Positions 25,595-34,318 of a stretch of 64,000 nt of DNA are shown piece after piece. Source of the stretch: Bacteroidota bacterium (GTDB taxonomy: Bacteria > Bacteroidota > Bacteroidia > Bacteroidales > VadinHA17); contig JAKPOU010000063.1 of assembly GCA_029547705.1 (NCBI GenBank), positions 186,001 through 250,000 on the forward strand, in the 5' to 3' direction. Position numbers and translations under genes: made by a program. Every line of letters starts with the position of its first letter. Within the stretch, counting starts at the first letter, position 1. The notes beneath the pieces were generated by a model that saw only the letters and a list, made by a program, of their open reading frames with translations, made no database searches and was not told where the DNA came from.

Positions 25595-27361
25595 TCAGTG
25601 ATAAAAATTCCAGTACCAGAATGTGTTTCCAAACTGTTTTCTGAGAGCAGGTTCGGCAGCTTTCGGATTATTGCCGTAAGCCCGGAAGGTTTGCAGGAAC
25701 CTTTCAAAACGGAGTTCAGTATCCGGACTGACCGTGAAATCTCCCTGCGGAATAAATTGTCCGGCAGAAAGGACTTTTACCGCTGCTGCAGCTTCATCCA
25801 TATGCACAGGCACTTTTTCAAAGCCATATTCACCTAGTTTGTCCCACTCCTGTAAAATGCCCTGGTGATCTTTTGTCAGGAGCAGCCAGGCCAGCTTGTA
25901 TTCGAAAGCTTTCCGGTTCACCGAACCGGTTGCCAGCATTCTTTCAATATTTATCAGGGGGATTCCGGAAATTGTAATAAAGTCTGTCCGGGCTTTGCTT
26001 CTGCGCCTTTCGCCCAGCTCCGGATGCATATCCACCGCTTTGTCATCGAAAAGGAGTTTTTCAAATTGCCTTGCCTCATCCCTGTAGAAGAGGGTTTTCT
26101 TCAGAATTCTTATATATTTCGCTGCAGTATGATAATCACCGTTTATGATGTCTGCTTTGATCAGCAGCCTGAGCCCTTCCGGCGTAAACCCCCTGGTAAC
26201 CATGTTTTCAAATGCCCAGCGGCGTGCTTCGTTCATCATGCCGATGGTATAGTAGAAATAACCTCCTCTTCTGGATATTTCACTGCTGATATCCCATTTC
26301 TGGAACAGGGTGCCGCCATCAGGGCTCTGCCGGAAGTGAAAGAGCATGTCATTAAGCCGGCCTGTTTCACACAATGCAATATTGTTCAGGAAGAGTGTAA
26401 GAATGTTGCCGGAGGGATGTCTGATATTGTAATCAATAACATCCTGGTACCTGCCTTCGTAAAAAAGGCTTTCCACCCGGAAATACTGACTGGTCTTTTT
26501 GTCATACCGGAGTGCGGCAATGGATGACAGAAGGATAAACAGGATGGCAGATCCGGTAAGTGACGCAGGAAGCCTGAATATTTCGGTCCTGACCGGCTTC
26601 TTTTTCCTGAAAGCCGGCAATAATGGCAGGAAGGCGATCATGAACGCTGCCGCAGAAAAAATATATATCTGTGAACCTGTATCCGCTTCCGTGAAAGGGT
26701 ATTTAAGCAATGTATCTGCAGACTGAAAAAACAGAAATTCCTTCGATAACCCGAAAAATAACAAGATAATCAGCCAGAAGGAGAGCATTTTCAGTTTCCA
26801 TGCCTCCGGTCTTGTGTAAAGGAGCCAGGCAGAGAACATAAAAAGATAAATCAATGTGAATCCTCCCGTAAGGAAATAAAAGAGGGGAAGCAGCAGGACA
26901 GGAATAAATCCTTTCAGATACCTGACAGACAGCCAGAAAAAAAGAATCTGCAGCAGAATTCCCGTATTGTTGAACAACAAATACCTGTAGTCAAGCTGAA
27001 GATAGAAAAGAGCAAGTCCGGCCAGATAAGGTATCAGAACTCTTTTTGATCCGCTCACGGCAACGGTGATTTCAAGGGAGAAAACCACAATCATCCATAG
27101 TATTGTTGCATATATCAGGGCTCCGGCTGCCGGATAACAGGAAAATGTTGCAAGGAAGGCGGAAATATAAACAAGAAAACCACCTGGCTGCTTAATGTTT
27201 TCGGTCAGGAATTCGAAACTGAAAATAAAAAGACTGGTTTTTTCCTGGAAAAACAAAACATGATTTCCGAAAAAGTAAAAGTAAAGAAAGGCAAACAGGA
27301 AGAACAATCTGGAAGGCAGGACTGAGAAAAACCCGGTTAATTTTGCGCTTTTAATTTTCAT
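25595..27361 (-). CDS. Multi-pass membrane protein, DUF6057-like
   Basis: The 588-residue product has about nine to ten hydrophobic segments in the first ~290 residues (for example FFLFAFLYFYFFGNHVLFF, LIYATILWMIVVFSLEI, SLTGSAILFILLSSIAAL). A soluble, helical, repeat-like C-terminal half follows, with paired helices such as FYYTIGMMNEARRWAFENM, LLIKADIINGDYHTAAKYI and YKLAWLLLTKDHQGIL that look like TPRs. It resembles the DUF6057 family found in Bacteroidota, though I recall this from general layout and not from a diagnostic motif. It starts six bases after the stop of the haem-propeller lipoprotein gene, so the two form one operon and may work together. Function is unknown. Confidence 0.6.
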   Translation of the reverse strand: MKIKSAKLTGFFSVLPSRLFFLFAFLYFYFFGNHVLFFQEKTSLFIFSFEFLTENIKQPGGFLVYISAFLATFSCYPAAGALIYATILWMIVVFSLEITVAVSGSKRVLIPYLAGLALFYLQLDYRYLLFNNTGILLQILFFWLSVRYLKGFIPVLLLPLFYFLTGGFTLIYLFMFSAWLLYTRPEAWKLKMLSFWLIILLFFGLSKEFLFFQSADTLLKYPFTEADTGSQIYIFSAAAFMIAFLPLLPAFRKKKPVRTEIFRLPASLTGSAILFILLSSIAALRYDKKTSQYFRVESLFYEGRYQDVIDYNIRHPSGNILTLFLNNIALCETGRLNDMLFHFRQSPDGGTLFQKWDISSEISRRGGYFYYTIGMMNEARRWAFENMVTRGFTPEGLRLLIKADIINGDYHTAAKYIRILKKTLFYRDEARQFEKLLFDDKAVDMHPELGERRRSKARTDFITISGIPLINIERMLATGSVNRKAFEYKLAWLLLTKDHQGILQEWDKLGEYGFEKVPVHMDEAAAAVKVLSAGQFIPQGDFTVSPDTELRFERFLQTFRAYGNNPKAAEPALRKQFGNTFWYWNFYH

Positions 27362-27367
27362 CCTCTG

Positions 27368-28852
27368 CTATTTTCCTCCCCATTCAGCCTGAAGAGCTCC
27401 TGAGGTGACGACATTTCGTATTCTGCCCGGATTCATTGTAATTTTCAGATTTGAAAATTCCGGCAGATTATAACTTTTTAGAAAAGTATTGTAATGTTCC
27501 GGATTTCTCCGGGGCATTATAAATGCTTTTCCCGATTTACCGTCCTGCCCGACATAGGCCAGATAGGGTCTGGTTGCGAGGCCGTCGTCACGGCGGCTGG
27601 CAAACAGGAGCCACCTGCCGTTTGATGACCAGGAATGGTAGCTTTCAGGGAAATCACTGTTCAGTTCAGGATTTATGATCTCCAGGGTTTCCAGATTGAG
27701 CAGAATAAGGTCAGCTTCCCTGTGCCAGACCGGAAAACAGCCATAGTCATGGTACGTCATGGCGAGAAATCTGCCATCGGGTGAAATTCTCGGAAATGAA
27801 ATGCTTTTAGCTTTCTCCGACGCATTGATTACAAGTTCAGGTTCTCCGAAACGGCGTGATGAGGGATCAAAGGAAACCCTGTAGAGATCATAGCGGGTAT
27901 GACGGTAATCATAGTTCTCTTCCAGACGGGAGGTCCTGCAGAAATACATCATCCTGCCGTCGGGAGACCATTCCGGATATGTATCCATATATTTCCCGCG
28001 GTCAGGAAGATCCACCGGCATGATCTCATTTTTGCCGGTATCATAAAGAAGCAGGGAAGATTCAAGATCGCTTACCTCAACCTTGTTTCCGTTGGCAGAA
28101 TGGAATTGCTGTACAATGTTGTTTGCAGAAAAGGCGACAAATCTTCCGGAGGGATGCCACCTGGGATAAACCGGGCCGTTTTTCATCTCAGGTGTTTTAA
28201 GATTGATCTTTATAAGTTTTCCTTCTGAGTAGAAGTAAGTGCCGGCACGGCTGCCCCTCATGTGGAAAAGGAAATCATCTGTCCGGCCGTTGTTGAAGGA
28301 ATGGCAGTTGACACAGTTCCGGTCGGCAACACTGTTTTTTATCAGAGGCCATTCCCTGAAACCCCGGATATCGCGCTGCCGGATTGAAATATCGCTCCAT
28401 CTCTCATATCCGGGAAGGATGAGCCTGTAAGTCACAAAGGGATCGACGGCCTCGGAGGATATTACATTGGTGACTGTTTTATATTTTATCCAGCCGTATT
28501 TCTTCTGCTTTGCATAAATTTCGATGTTTAATTGCTTTCCCCTGTTTGCAGACAGAAGCTTCTTCCATTTTCCCTGCGGTATCCGGATTGCAGCCTTGCG
28601 TGATTTCAGTCTGATGGCGGTATCATTTTCTGAACTGATTCTGACGAAATACGCAGAACCCTTTTCCTTTACCACGAAATTCAATGGCGCAATGTTATAC
28701 GGGATTGAAATATCCGTGTAATCCGGACTGATACGAGGGAATCTGTCAGATTCAGGCAGGTCGCCTCCAGATTCAGTCCTGCATCCCGGAATGCATGGAA
28801 TCAGAGCAACAAAGAAGAAAAGGCATGTGATATTTTTCAGGGATTCCGGCAT
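27368..28852 (-). CDS. PD40/TolB-like beta-propeller lipoprotein with one CxxCH haem site
   Basis: The 494-residue protein has a lipoprotein-like leader (LFFFVALIPCIPGC) and an N-terminal beta-sandwich-like part. A single CVNCH haem-attachment motif lies within RNCVNCHSFNNGR (about residue 180). Several PD40/WD40-like blades follow (WHPSGRFVAFSAN, WSPDGRMMYFCRTS, ISPDGRFLAMTYHDYG, WSSNGRWLLFASRRDDG). The His- and Asp-rich propeller next to a covalent haem suggests a periplasmic redox or binding protein. It is the first gene of a two-gene operon with the downstream multi-pass membrane protein (6-bp gap). I do not know a studied homologue. Confidence 0.7.
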   Translation of the reverse strand: MPESLKNITCLFFFVALIPCIPGCRTESGGDLPESDRFPRISPDYTDISIPYNIAPLNFVVKEKGSAYFVRISSENDTAIRLKSRKAAIRIPQGKWKKLLSANRGKQLNIEIYAKQKKYGWIKYKTVTNVISSEAVDPFVTYRLILPGYERWSDISIRQRDIRGFREWPLIKNSVADRNCVNCHSFNNGRTDDFLFHMRGSRAGTYFYSEGKLIKINLKTPEMKNGPVYPRWHPSGRFVAFSANNIVQQFHSANGNKVEVSDLESSLLLYDTGKNEIMPVDLPDRGKYMDTYPEWSPDGRMMYFCRTSRLEENYDYRHTRYDLYRVSFDPSSRRFGEPELVINASEKAKSISFPRISPDGRFLAMTYHDYGCFPVWHREADLILLNLETLEIINPELNSDFPESYHSWSSNGRWLLFASRRDDGLATRPYLAYVGQDGKSGKAFIMPRRNPEHYNTFLKSYNLPEFSNLKITMNPGRIRNVVTSGALQAEWGGK

Positions 28853-29153
28853 TAGGGTTCAGGTATCACTACAAATTTAAAAACTTTTTGCAAAAGGATG
28901 CCGTTATTCCTTTGGAAACATGCGGCAACACTTTTTCAGAAAAAATTTTCAGAATCCTTTATGGAACAGCAGCCTTTATTCATGTTCTATTGCGGCCCTC
29001 CGGGTGGGGATGGATCAGCCGCTGCTCCCCGGCCACTTCCTTCCGGGTGTCTATTTTTCGCCTGCTGCTGTCATAATCCTGATTTTTCATGTACATTTAC
29101 ACTTGAATTGTTAAAAAATAAATTGATCAGTTAACAGGAAAAGAGGAATTACC
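28853..29153. other. Divergent intergenic region
   Basis: This region separates the minus-strand propeller operon from the plus-strand GH109-like gene and must hold both promoters. A 19-base stretch at 29081-29099 recurs exactly upstream of the gene at 53614 (separate entry). No gene is supported; short frames here have no family features. Confidence 0.6.
29081..29099 (+). promoter_or_regulatory. 19-nt promoter/operator-like motif, copy 1
   Basis: GATTTTTCATGTACATTTA is identical to 53545-53563. It contains the palindrome ATGTACAT and a TACATTTA stretch close to the Bacteroidota -7 box. The motif ends 54 bases before the ATG at 29154. It could be a promoter, an operator, or both. Confidence 0.5.
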
Positions 29154-30644
29154 ATGAAAACCAGTCGTCGCGATTTTTTGAAATCAACAGCTATTGCCGG
29201 AGCCGGAGCAATAGCGGGGAATATGATTCAGAGCTGTGCACCGCGTGAAGCCCAGTCAAATCTTCCGGAAATCATTGCTGCAGCAAGAAAGAAACACAGC
29301 ATGCATTTTAACATGTCGGGTTATGCAGCGCCTGCCCTGCCGGTTGTCCGTACGGGTTTTGTCGGATTGGGAGACCGGGGCAGTGGTGCGGTTCAAAGGC
29401 TTTCAAATATTGAAGGTGTTGAAATAGCTGCTTTCGGAGATCTTCGTGAGGCTGCAGTCAAAGGGTCACAGCGTTATCTTGAAAGAATCGGCCGTCCGGC
29501 GGCTCAGGAATTCTTCGGTGATGAGGATTCATGGAAAAAGCTTATTGAGCTTCCCGGTCTGGATCTTATATATATCTGTACACCATGGGACATGCATGCG
29601 GCAATGGCAAACTATGCGATGGAATGCGGCAAACATGTGGTATGTGAGGTGCCTCTGGTAAAAACTGTGGATGAAGCATGGATGCTGGTGGAAACATCTG
29701 AAAAAACGCGGAAACACTGTATGATGCTTGAGAACTGCTGCTATGACTTTTTTGAAATGCTGACACTGAACATGGCGCGCAACGGACTTTTCGGTGATAT
29801 AATACATGGGGAAGGCGCATATATACACAACCTGCTGGGAATGAATTTCAAGAAGCCCATAGATGACCGTCAGTCAGACGGGGCCTATACCGGGATGTGG
29901 AGGCTTAAAGAGAATGCCAGCCGTAACGGCATATTATATCCCACCCATGGTCTGGGGCCAATAGCACAGGTTCTGAACATTAACTGCGGAGACAGGATGG
30001 ATTACCTGACTTCCATGTCAACAAACGATTTCACGATGCATCAGAGGGAAGAAGAACTCGTGGCAGGGGATTCCTTTTATGAACCATGGAAGAATTCCAG
30101 GTTCAGGGGGAATTTCAATACCACGCTTATCCGCACCGCACTCGGGAAAACCATTAAGGTGCAGCATGATGTGTCTTCTGAACAGCCATATTCCAGGATA
30201 CATCTGGTGAAGGGAACAACGGGAATGGCCGTGAAATATCCTGTCGAGAGAATTGCTTTCGGGGAAAGCTGGGTTAAGGACGAGGAAGTGGCAGAACTGC
30301 GGGATAAGTACACACCTGAAATAATAAAGAGAGTCGGAGAGATGGCAAGGAGGGTTGGCGGACACGGGGGAATGGACTTTATCATGGACTGGAGGATGAT
30401 TGACTGCCTGCGCAACGGACTTCCCCTTGACCAGAACGTATATGACGGTGCTGCCTGGAGCGTGGTGGCCCCGCTGAGCGAATGGTCTGTGGCCAACAGG
30501 TCACAGACGATAGATATTCCGGATTTTACCTGCGGGGCATGGAAGACCAACAAGCCTCATGACATTAATCTTGAGGCCGGAGGAACAACACAGGTACTGG
30601 AAGTGAGACGCCGGCAGGAAAGCCTTCAGCTGAATGTGGTGTAG
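29154..30644 (+). CDS. GH109-type Gfo/Idh/MocA family protein, Tat-exported
   Basis: The 496-residue protein starts with a twin-arginine signal (SRRDFLKSTAIAGAGAIAG). A Rossmann NAD-binding part follows (VGLGDRGSGAVQRL), then IYICTPWDMHAAMANYAMECG, CEVPLVKTVDEAW and RKHCMMLENCCYD, which I associate with glycoside hydrolase family 109, the NAD-dependent alpha-N-acetylgalactosaminidases. The C-terminal domain has LYPTHGLGP and the MDFIMDWRMIDCLRNG block. It would act in the periplasm on a GalNAc-like or other alpha-linked sugar through a redox-assisted mechanism. A general Gfo/Idh/MocA oxidoreductase is the alternative. Another family member follows 181 bases downstream, after two small hairpins. 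Confidence 0.75.
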   Translation: MKTSRRDFLKSTAIAGAGAIAGNMIQSCAPREAQSNLPEIIAAARKKHSMHFNMSGYAAPALPVVRTGFVGLGDRGSGAVQRLSNIEGVEIAAFGDLREAAVKGSQRYLERIGRPAAQEFFGDEDSWKKLIELPGLDLIYICTPWDMHAAMANYAMECGKHVVCEVPLVKTVDEAWMLVETSEKTRKHCMMLENCCYDFFEMLTLNMARNGLFGDIIHGEGAYIHNLLGMNFKKPIDDRQSDGAYTGMWRLKENASRNGILYPTHGLGPIAQVLNINCGDRMDYLTSMSTNDFTMHQREEELVAGDSFYEPWKNSRFRGNFNTTLIRTALGKTIKVQHDVSSEQPYSRIHLVKGTTGMAVKYPVERIAFGESWVKDEEVAELRDKYTPEIIKRVGEMARRVGGHGGMDFIMDWRMIDCLRNGLPLDQNVYDGAAWSVVAPLSEWSVANRSQTIDIPDFTCGAWKTNKPHDINLEAGGTTQVLEVRRRQESLQLNVV

Positions 30645-30661
30645 GCGGTGATGGCTGCCGG

Positions 30662-30702
30662 AATAAAACCGCAGAAGGTTTTATTTATGCCTGTCAGGCA
30701 TA
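30662..30702 (+). terminator. Tandem hairpins after the GH109-type gene
   Basis: The first hairpin is AATAAAACC/GGTTTTATT (30662-30670 with 30677-30685). It is followed at once by TATGCCTG/CAGGCATA (30686-30702). The first has an A/T-rich stem that can work as a terminator in either direction; the second is a near-perfect palindrome. Confidence 0.5.
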
Positions 30703-30825
30703 TCCCCGTTAAAAATAGTTAAGCGGCCGGTGAAAATTTGTTTATAAAATTCATATATTTAAATTCGATTACTTCTGCCCGGCTTGATTGTTAGTATATT
30801 TAACCTCAAATAAAAACAAAATCAT

Positions 30826-32217
30826 ATGAAAAAATCTGGAATCTCAAGACGTGGTTTTCTGGGCACGACTGTTGCAGGGGCTGCCGGTATTGTGGCACCT
30901 GTTATCATTACAGGCTGCAGCTCAGGCAAGGACAAACCCTTTAAACCGGTACCCGATGGCACATGGCTGGATGCAGCACCCGACGGACCGGTACTGAAAG
31001 CCGGTGTTATCGGCTGTGGCGGCCGCGGAAGCGGGGCAGCCATTAATTTCCTCAATGCGGGTCCAAATCTGCAGGTCACAGCACTTGGAGACACTTTCGG
31101 GGATCGTGTTGAGCAGGCAAAAAGTGCAATTCTCAAACAGAAGGGCCAGGAGGTGCCTGAAGAAAATTGCTTTGTCGGATTTGACGCTTTCGAAAAAGTA
31201 ATTGCATCGGATGTTGATATAGTGATTCTTGCTGAACCGCCATATTTCCGTCCGGCACACCTGGCAGCCGCAGTGGCTGCCCGGAAACATATTTTTGCCG
31301 AAAAACCGGTATGCGTCGATCCCACAGGTGCCAGGTCAGTGATGGCTACCGCCCTTAAGGCCCAGGAACTGGGACTGACCATTGTTACGGGAACACAGCG
31401 CCGGCACCAGCGTAACTATGTGGCCAACTACAACCAGGTGAAAGCCGGGGCAATCGGAGACATAGTAGGCGGAAACATCTGGTGGAACGGCGGAAAGCTG
31501 TGGCACCGTGACAGTAATCCCGCATGGTCGGAAATGGAATGGATGATACGTGACTGGGTTAACTGGACATGGCTCTCCGGGGATCACATAGTTGAACAGC
31601 ACGTTCATAATATAGACGTCATGAACTGGTTCACCGGTTCGCATCCGGTTAAGGCCCATGGCATGGGTTCTCGCCTGAGGCGGGTCACGGGTGACCAGTA
31701 TGACAATTTCTCCATTGAATTTATTTTTGAAGACGGGCGGCGTTTCCACAGTCAGTGCCGTCAGATAAACGGATGCTGGAACAGCGTTGCTGAAAGACTG
31801 CAGGGAACAAAGGGCTCGACAAACTGTGCGGATACCATTCATGACCTTGCCGGCAACGAGATATGGAAATATCAATATCCTCTTGACAGTGAAGGCAATC
31901 CTTCAAGCAGAAGCATGATGGATCCCTATGTGCAGGAACATATCGACATGGTTACAGCCATCCGCAACAACCAGCCTTTCAATGAGCTTGAAAATACTGC
32001 CATATCCACAATGGTCGGGATTATGGGACGTATTTCCGCTTATACGGGCAGGGAGACAACCTGGGAGGAAATGATGAACTCCGACCTGAAACTCGGTCCC
32101 AAGGTATTTGCATTCGGCAAGGTTGATATTCCAAAGGAAGTTCCCATTGCCGGTGAGGCATATGATGCCGGTGCTGAAGCAAAAAGAGCTGCAGCCAGGG
32201 CCGCCAGGAGCAGCTAG
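30826..32217 (+). CDS. Gfo/Idh/MocA family oxidoreductase, Tat-exported
   Basis: The 463-residue protein has a twin-arginine signal (SRRGFLGTTVAGAAGIVAP) followed by a possible lipobox (IITGCSSG). The Rossmann domain shows AGVIGCGGRGSGAAINFL and the family motif AEKPVCVDP with the conserved Lys. GTQRRHQRNYV and the substrate-domain motif VEQHVHNIDVMNWF, with its catalytic-type His, complete it. It is probably a periplasmic sugar or cyclitol dehydrogenase with tightly bound NAD(P). It lies 43 bases upstream of a TIM-barrel isomerase-like gene, so the two probably act in one pathway. The substrate cannot be read from sequence. Confidence 0.85.
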   Translation: MKKSGISRRGFLGTTVAGAAGIVAPVIITGCSSGKDKPFKPVPDGTWLDAAPDGPVLKAGVIGCGGRGSGAAINFLNAGPNLQVTALGDTFGDRVEQAKSAILKQKGQEVPEENCFVGFDAFEKVIASDVDIVILAEPPYFRPAHLAAAVAARKHIFAEKPVCVDPTGARSVMATALKAQELGLTIVTGTQRRHQRNYVANYNQVKAGAIGDIVGGNIWWNGGKLWHRDSNPAWSEMEWMIRDWVNWTWLSGDHIVEQHVHNIDVMNWFTGSHPVKAHGMGSRLRRVTGDQYDNFSIEFIFEDGRRFHSQCRQINGCWNSVAERLQGTKGSTNCADTIHDLAGNEIWKYQYPLDSEGNPSSRSMMDPYVQEHIDMVTAIRNNQPFNELENTAISTMVGIMGRISAYTGRETTWEEMMNSDLKLGPKVFAFGKVDIPKEVPIAGEAYDAGAEAKRAAARAARSS

Positions 32218-32260
32218 TCTCCTGCAGCAGAAAATAAATTACACATAATGACTTAGGATT

Positions 32261-33196
32261 ATGATCAACTCCAGAAGGAATTTCATAAAAAAAGCCGCTG
32301 TGTCAGGAGCTGCCGTTTTGGCAGCTCCTTCAGCCTTCGGTCTGGGAAAGCAAAGACTTCCTGATGCCACAGCCCCTTTCAAGCTGAAATACGGACCCAG
32401 TATCGGAATGTTCCGTCATCATGCGGGCACCGATCCCGTAGATAATATTAAATTCTGTTACGATCAGGGATTCAGGGCTATGTTTGACAACGGCCTGATG
32501 AACCGCCCCGTTGAGGAGCAACTCAGAATCGCGGGTGAAATGAACAGGCTGGGAATGGAAATGGGGCCCTTTGTCCTGTATGCTGATTTTTCAGTTACTT
32601 CCTTTGTCCTGAACAAAGAGGAAGTAAGGGAAATGCTTTCGAAAAAAATGCAGGAAGGAGTTGAGTGCTTCAAAAGAACCGGTGTGAAATGGGCACTTGT
32701 TGTTCCCGGGAGATATGATGAGAGGCTTCACCGGGATTATCAGACAGCAAACGTGATCGACAATCTCAGAATGTGCTGTGATATAGTTGAACCTGCCGGA
32801 CTTACCCTGGTTCTGGAACCACTCAACACACTGATTAACCATCCCGGGTTGTTCCTGACCGGAATCCCCCAGGCTTATTCAATCTGCCGTGCTGTTAACA
32901 GAAAATCGTGCAAGATAGTCAATGATCTGTACCATCAGCAGATTACCGAAGGAAACCTGATCCCGAACATGGGGGCGGCATGGAGTGAAATAGCTGCATT
33001 CCATATCGGTGATAATCCCGGACGCAATGAGCCTACTACGGGTGAGATTAATTACAGGAATGTGTTCAAATATATCTACGAACGAAAATTTGACGGTGTA
33101 CTGGGAATGGAACATGGTATAAGCCAGCGGGGTACAAAAGAGGGTGAAGCCAGGGTAATCCAGGCATACCGGGAATGTGATAATTTTGAAATATAA
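32261..33196 (+). CDS. Tat-exported xylose-isomerase-like TIM-barrel protein
   Basis: The 311-residue product has a twin-arginine-type start (SRRNFIKKAAVSGAAVLAAPSAFG). A compact TIM barrel of the AP-endonuclease-2/xylose isomerase family follows. Metal-ligand-like motifs fit hydroxypyruvate isomerase-type enzymes: VLEPLN (Glu), KIVNDLYHQQ (Asp/His), IAAFHIGDNPGRNEP (His/Asp) and LGMEHG (Glu). It may epimerise or isomerise the keto product made by the neighbouring Gfo/Idh/MocA enzyme, a pairing known in sugar and inositol catabolism. This pairing is inference from operon order. A strong hairpin at 33271-33302 closes the unit. Confidence 0.8.
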   Translation: MINSRRNFIKKAAVSGAAVLAAPSAFGLGKQRLPDATAPFKLKYGPSIGMFRHHAGTDPVDNIKFCYDQGFRAMFDNGLMNRPVEEQLRIAGEMNRLGMEMGPFVLYADFSVTSFVLNKEEVREMLSKKMQEGVECFKRTGVKWALVVPGRYDERLHRDYQTANVIDNLRMCCDIVEPAGLTLVLEPLNTLINHPGLFLTGIPQAYSICRAVNRKSCKIVNDLYHQQITEGNLIPNMGAAWSEIAAFHIGDNPGRNEPTTGEINYRNVFKYIYERKFDGVLGMEHGISQRGTKEGEARVIQAYRECDNFEI

Positions 33197-33270
33197 TCAG
33201 TTCACTCTCCTTTCCCTCACGCTGCAGCGAAAATGGTTCGTTAGGAGTAGATTAAGATATATGGATTCAT

Positions 33271-33302
33271 AAACGGGGACATTCCGGTGGATGTCCCCGT
33301 TT
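33271..33302. terminator. Bidirectional terminator between convergent genes
   Basis: AAACGGGGACAT/ATGTCCCCGTTT is a perfect 12-bp stem with an 8-nt loop. It sits between the TIM-barrel gene ending at 33196 and the minus-strand phosphatase ending at 33324, so it can serve both. Confidence 0.8.
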
Positions 33303-33323
33303 ATTGTTATAGTTCAATCTTTT

Positions 33324-34232
33324 TTATAGTTCATTCTTTATCAGTTGCCATGACAGACGATCCCCGTCTGTGGTAAAAAGAATGTATCCTGCTGTTTTTG
33401 TCAGCATGCTTCCGTATCTTCCATTCAGGGAAGGTCCTGTGACATAATATATGTTATTGGTATAAAGAACTTCAAAGAAATGGAAATGTCCCTGAAGGAG
33501 CAATTTCAGATTGTGATGTTCAAAAAGCCTGAAGAATTCAATTGAATTGGACACTCCGTCATTATCAGGATTGCCGGCTAAAGAACCGAATTCAAACTTT
33601 TTCATTGAAGAGATAAAGGGGATATGGCTGCATACCACAACCGGTGTAAGGAAATCAGTTGCAGACAGTTCATTCTTCAGCCATTCCATTTGTTCATCAT
33701 CAATATGACCGATATACTTATGCCCGGTATCAGTGATCCTGATGTCATCGATCATGAAAAATTTCCAGCCTTTATGGGTAAATGTATAATATCTTTTCCC
33801 GATCCTGGATTCATACATCTTCTTCCCGAATAAAGGATCTTCATCTGAAATATCCGGATTGTTTATTCCAAAACATTCATGATTACCGATACCGGTGTAG
33901 ACCGGCATCCTGAATCTTTTTATCTGCGACAGGTACAGATTAAAGAGTGAATCTGCATAGGATCTGCGTGGTTGTGTTGCATCTTTTATATTGTCACCTC
34001 CAGTAATAATAAAATCAGGATCCAGTTCATTTATAGTGTTTACAGCCTGGTCAAAATACTGCAGGGTTGTAGTATTGTAATCAAGATGGATGTCAGTTAC
34101 ATAAACAAAGGAGAAAGAGCCTGGCTGTCCGGAATCCCCGGCCTTTTGTGCATCCAGAAGGTATAGAGGGCATGTAAGAAGAACAAATGATAAGAAAAAT
34201 ATTCTTGTCCTGCTCAATGATTTTATCATCAT
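33324..34232 (-). CDS. Exported calcineurin-like metallophosphoesterase
   Basis: The 302-residue product has a signal peptide (FFLSFVLLTCPLYLLDAQ) and the five ligand blocks of the calcineurin-like fold in order: VTDIHLD, IITGGDNI, GIGNHECFG, VVCSHIPF and LLLQGHFHFF. These hold a dinuclear metal site. It likely removes phosphate from a phosphomonoester or phosphodiester in the periplasm. Start codons at 34232 and 34229 are adjacent and equivalent. It lies downstream of a second, larger phosphoesterase gene on the same strand (86-base gap), so both may belong to the minus-strand unit that begins further right. Confidence 0.85.
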   Translation of the reverse strand: MMIKSLSRTRIFFLSFVLLTCPLYLLDAQKAGDSGQPGSFSFVYVTDIHLDYNTTTLQYFDQAVNTINELDPDFIITGGDNIKDATQPRRSYADSLFNLYLSQIKRFRMPVYTGIGNHECFGINNPDISDEDPLFGKKMYESRIGKRYYTFTHKGWKFFMIDDIRITDTGHKYIGHIDDEQMEWLKNELSATDFLTPVVVCSHIPFISSMKKFEFGSLAGNPDNDGVSNSIEFFRLFEHHNLKLLLQGHFHFFEVLYTNNIYYVTGPSLNGRYGSMLTKTAGYILFTTDGDRLSWQLIKNEL

Positions 34233-34318
34233 AGTTTTGGAAATTGATATAATGCAAATTATTTTAAAAATTTCCCGTAATCAAATGGGTATTTAAGGAA
34301 TTCCCATTTCACAAACCT

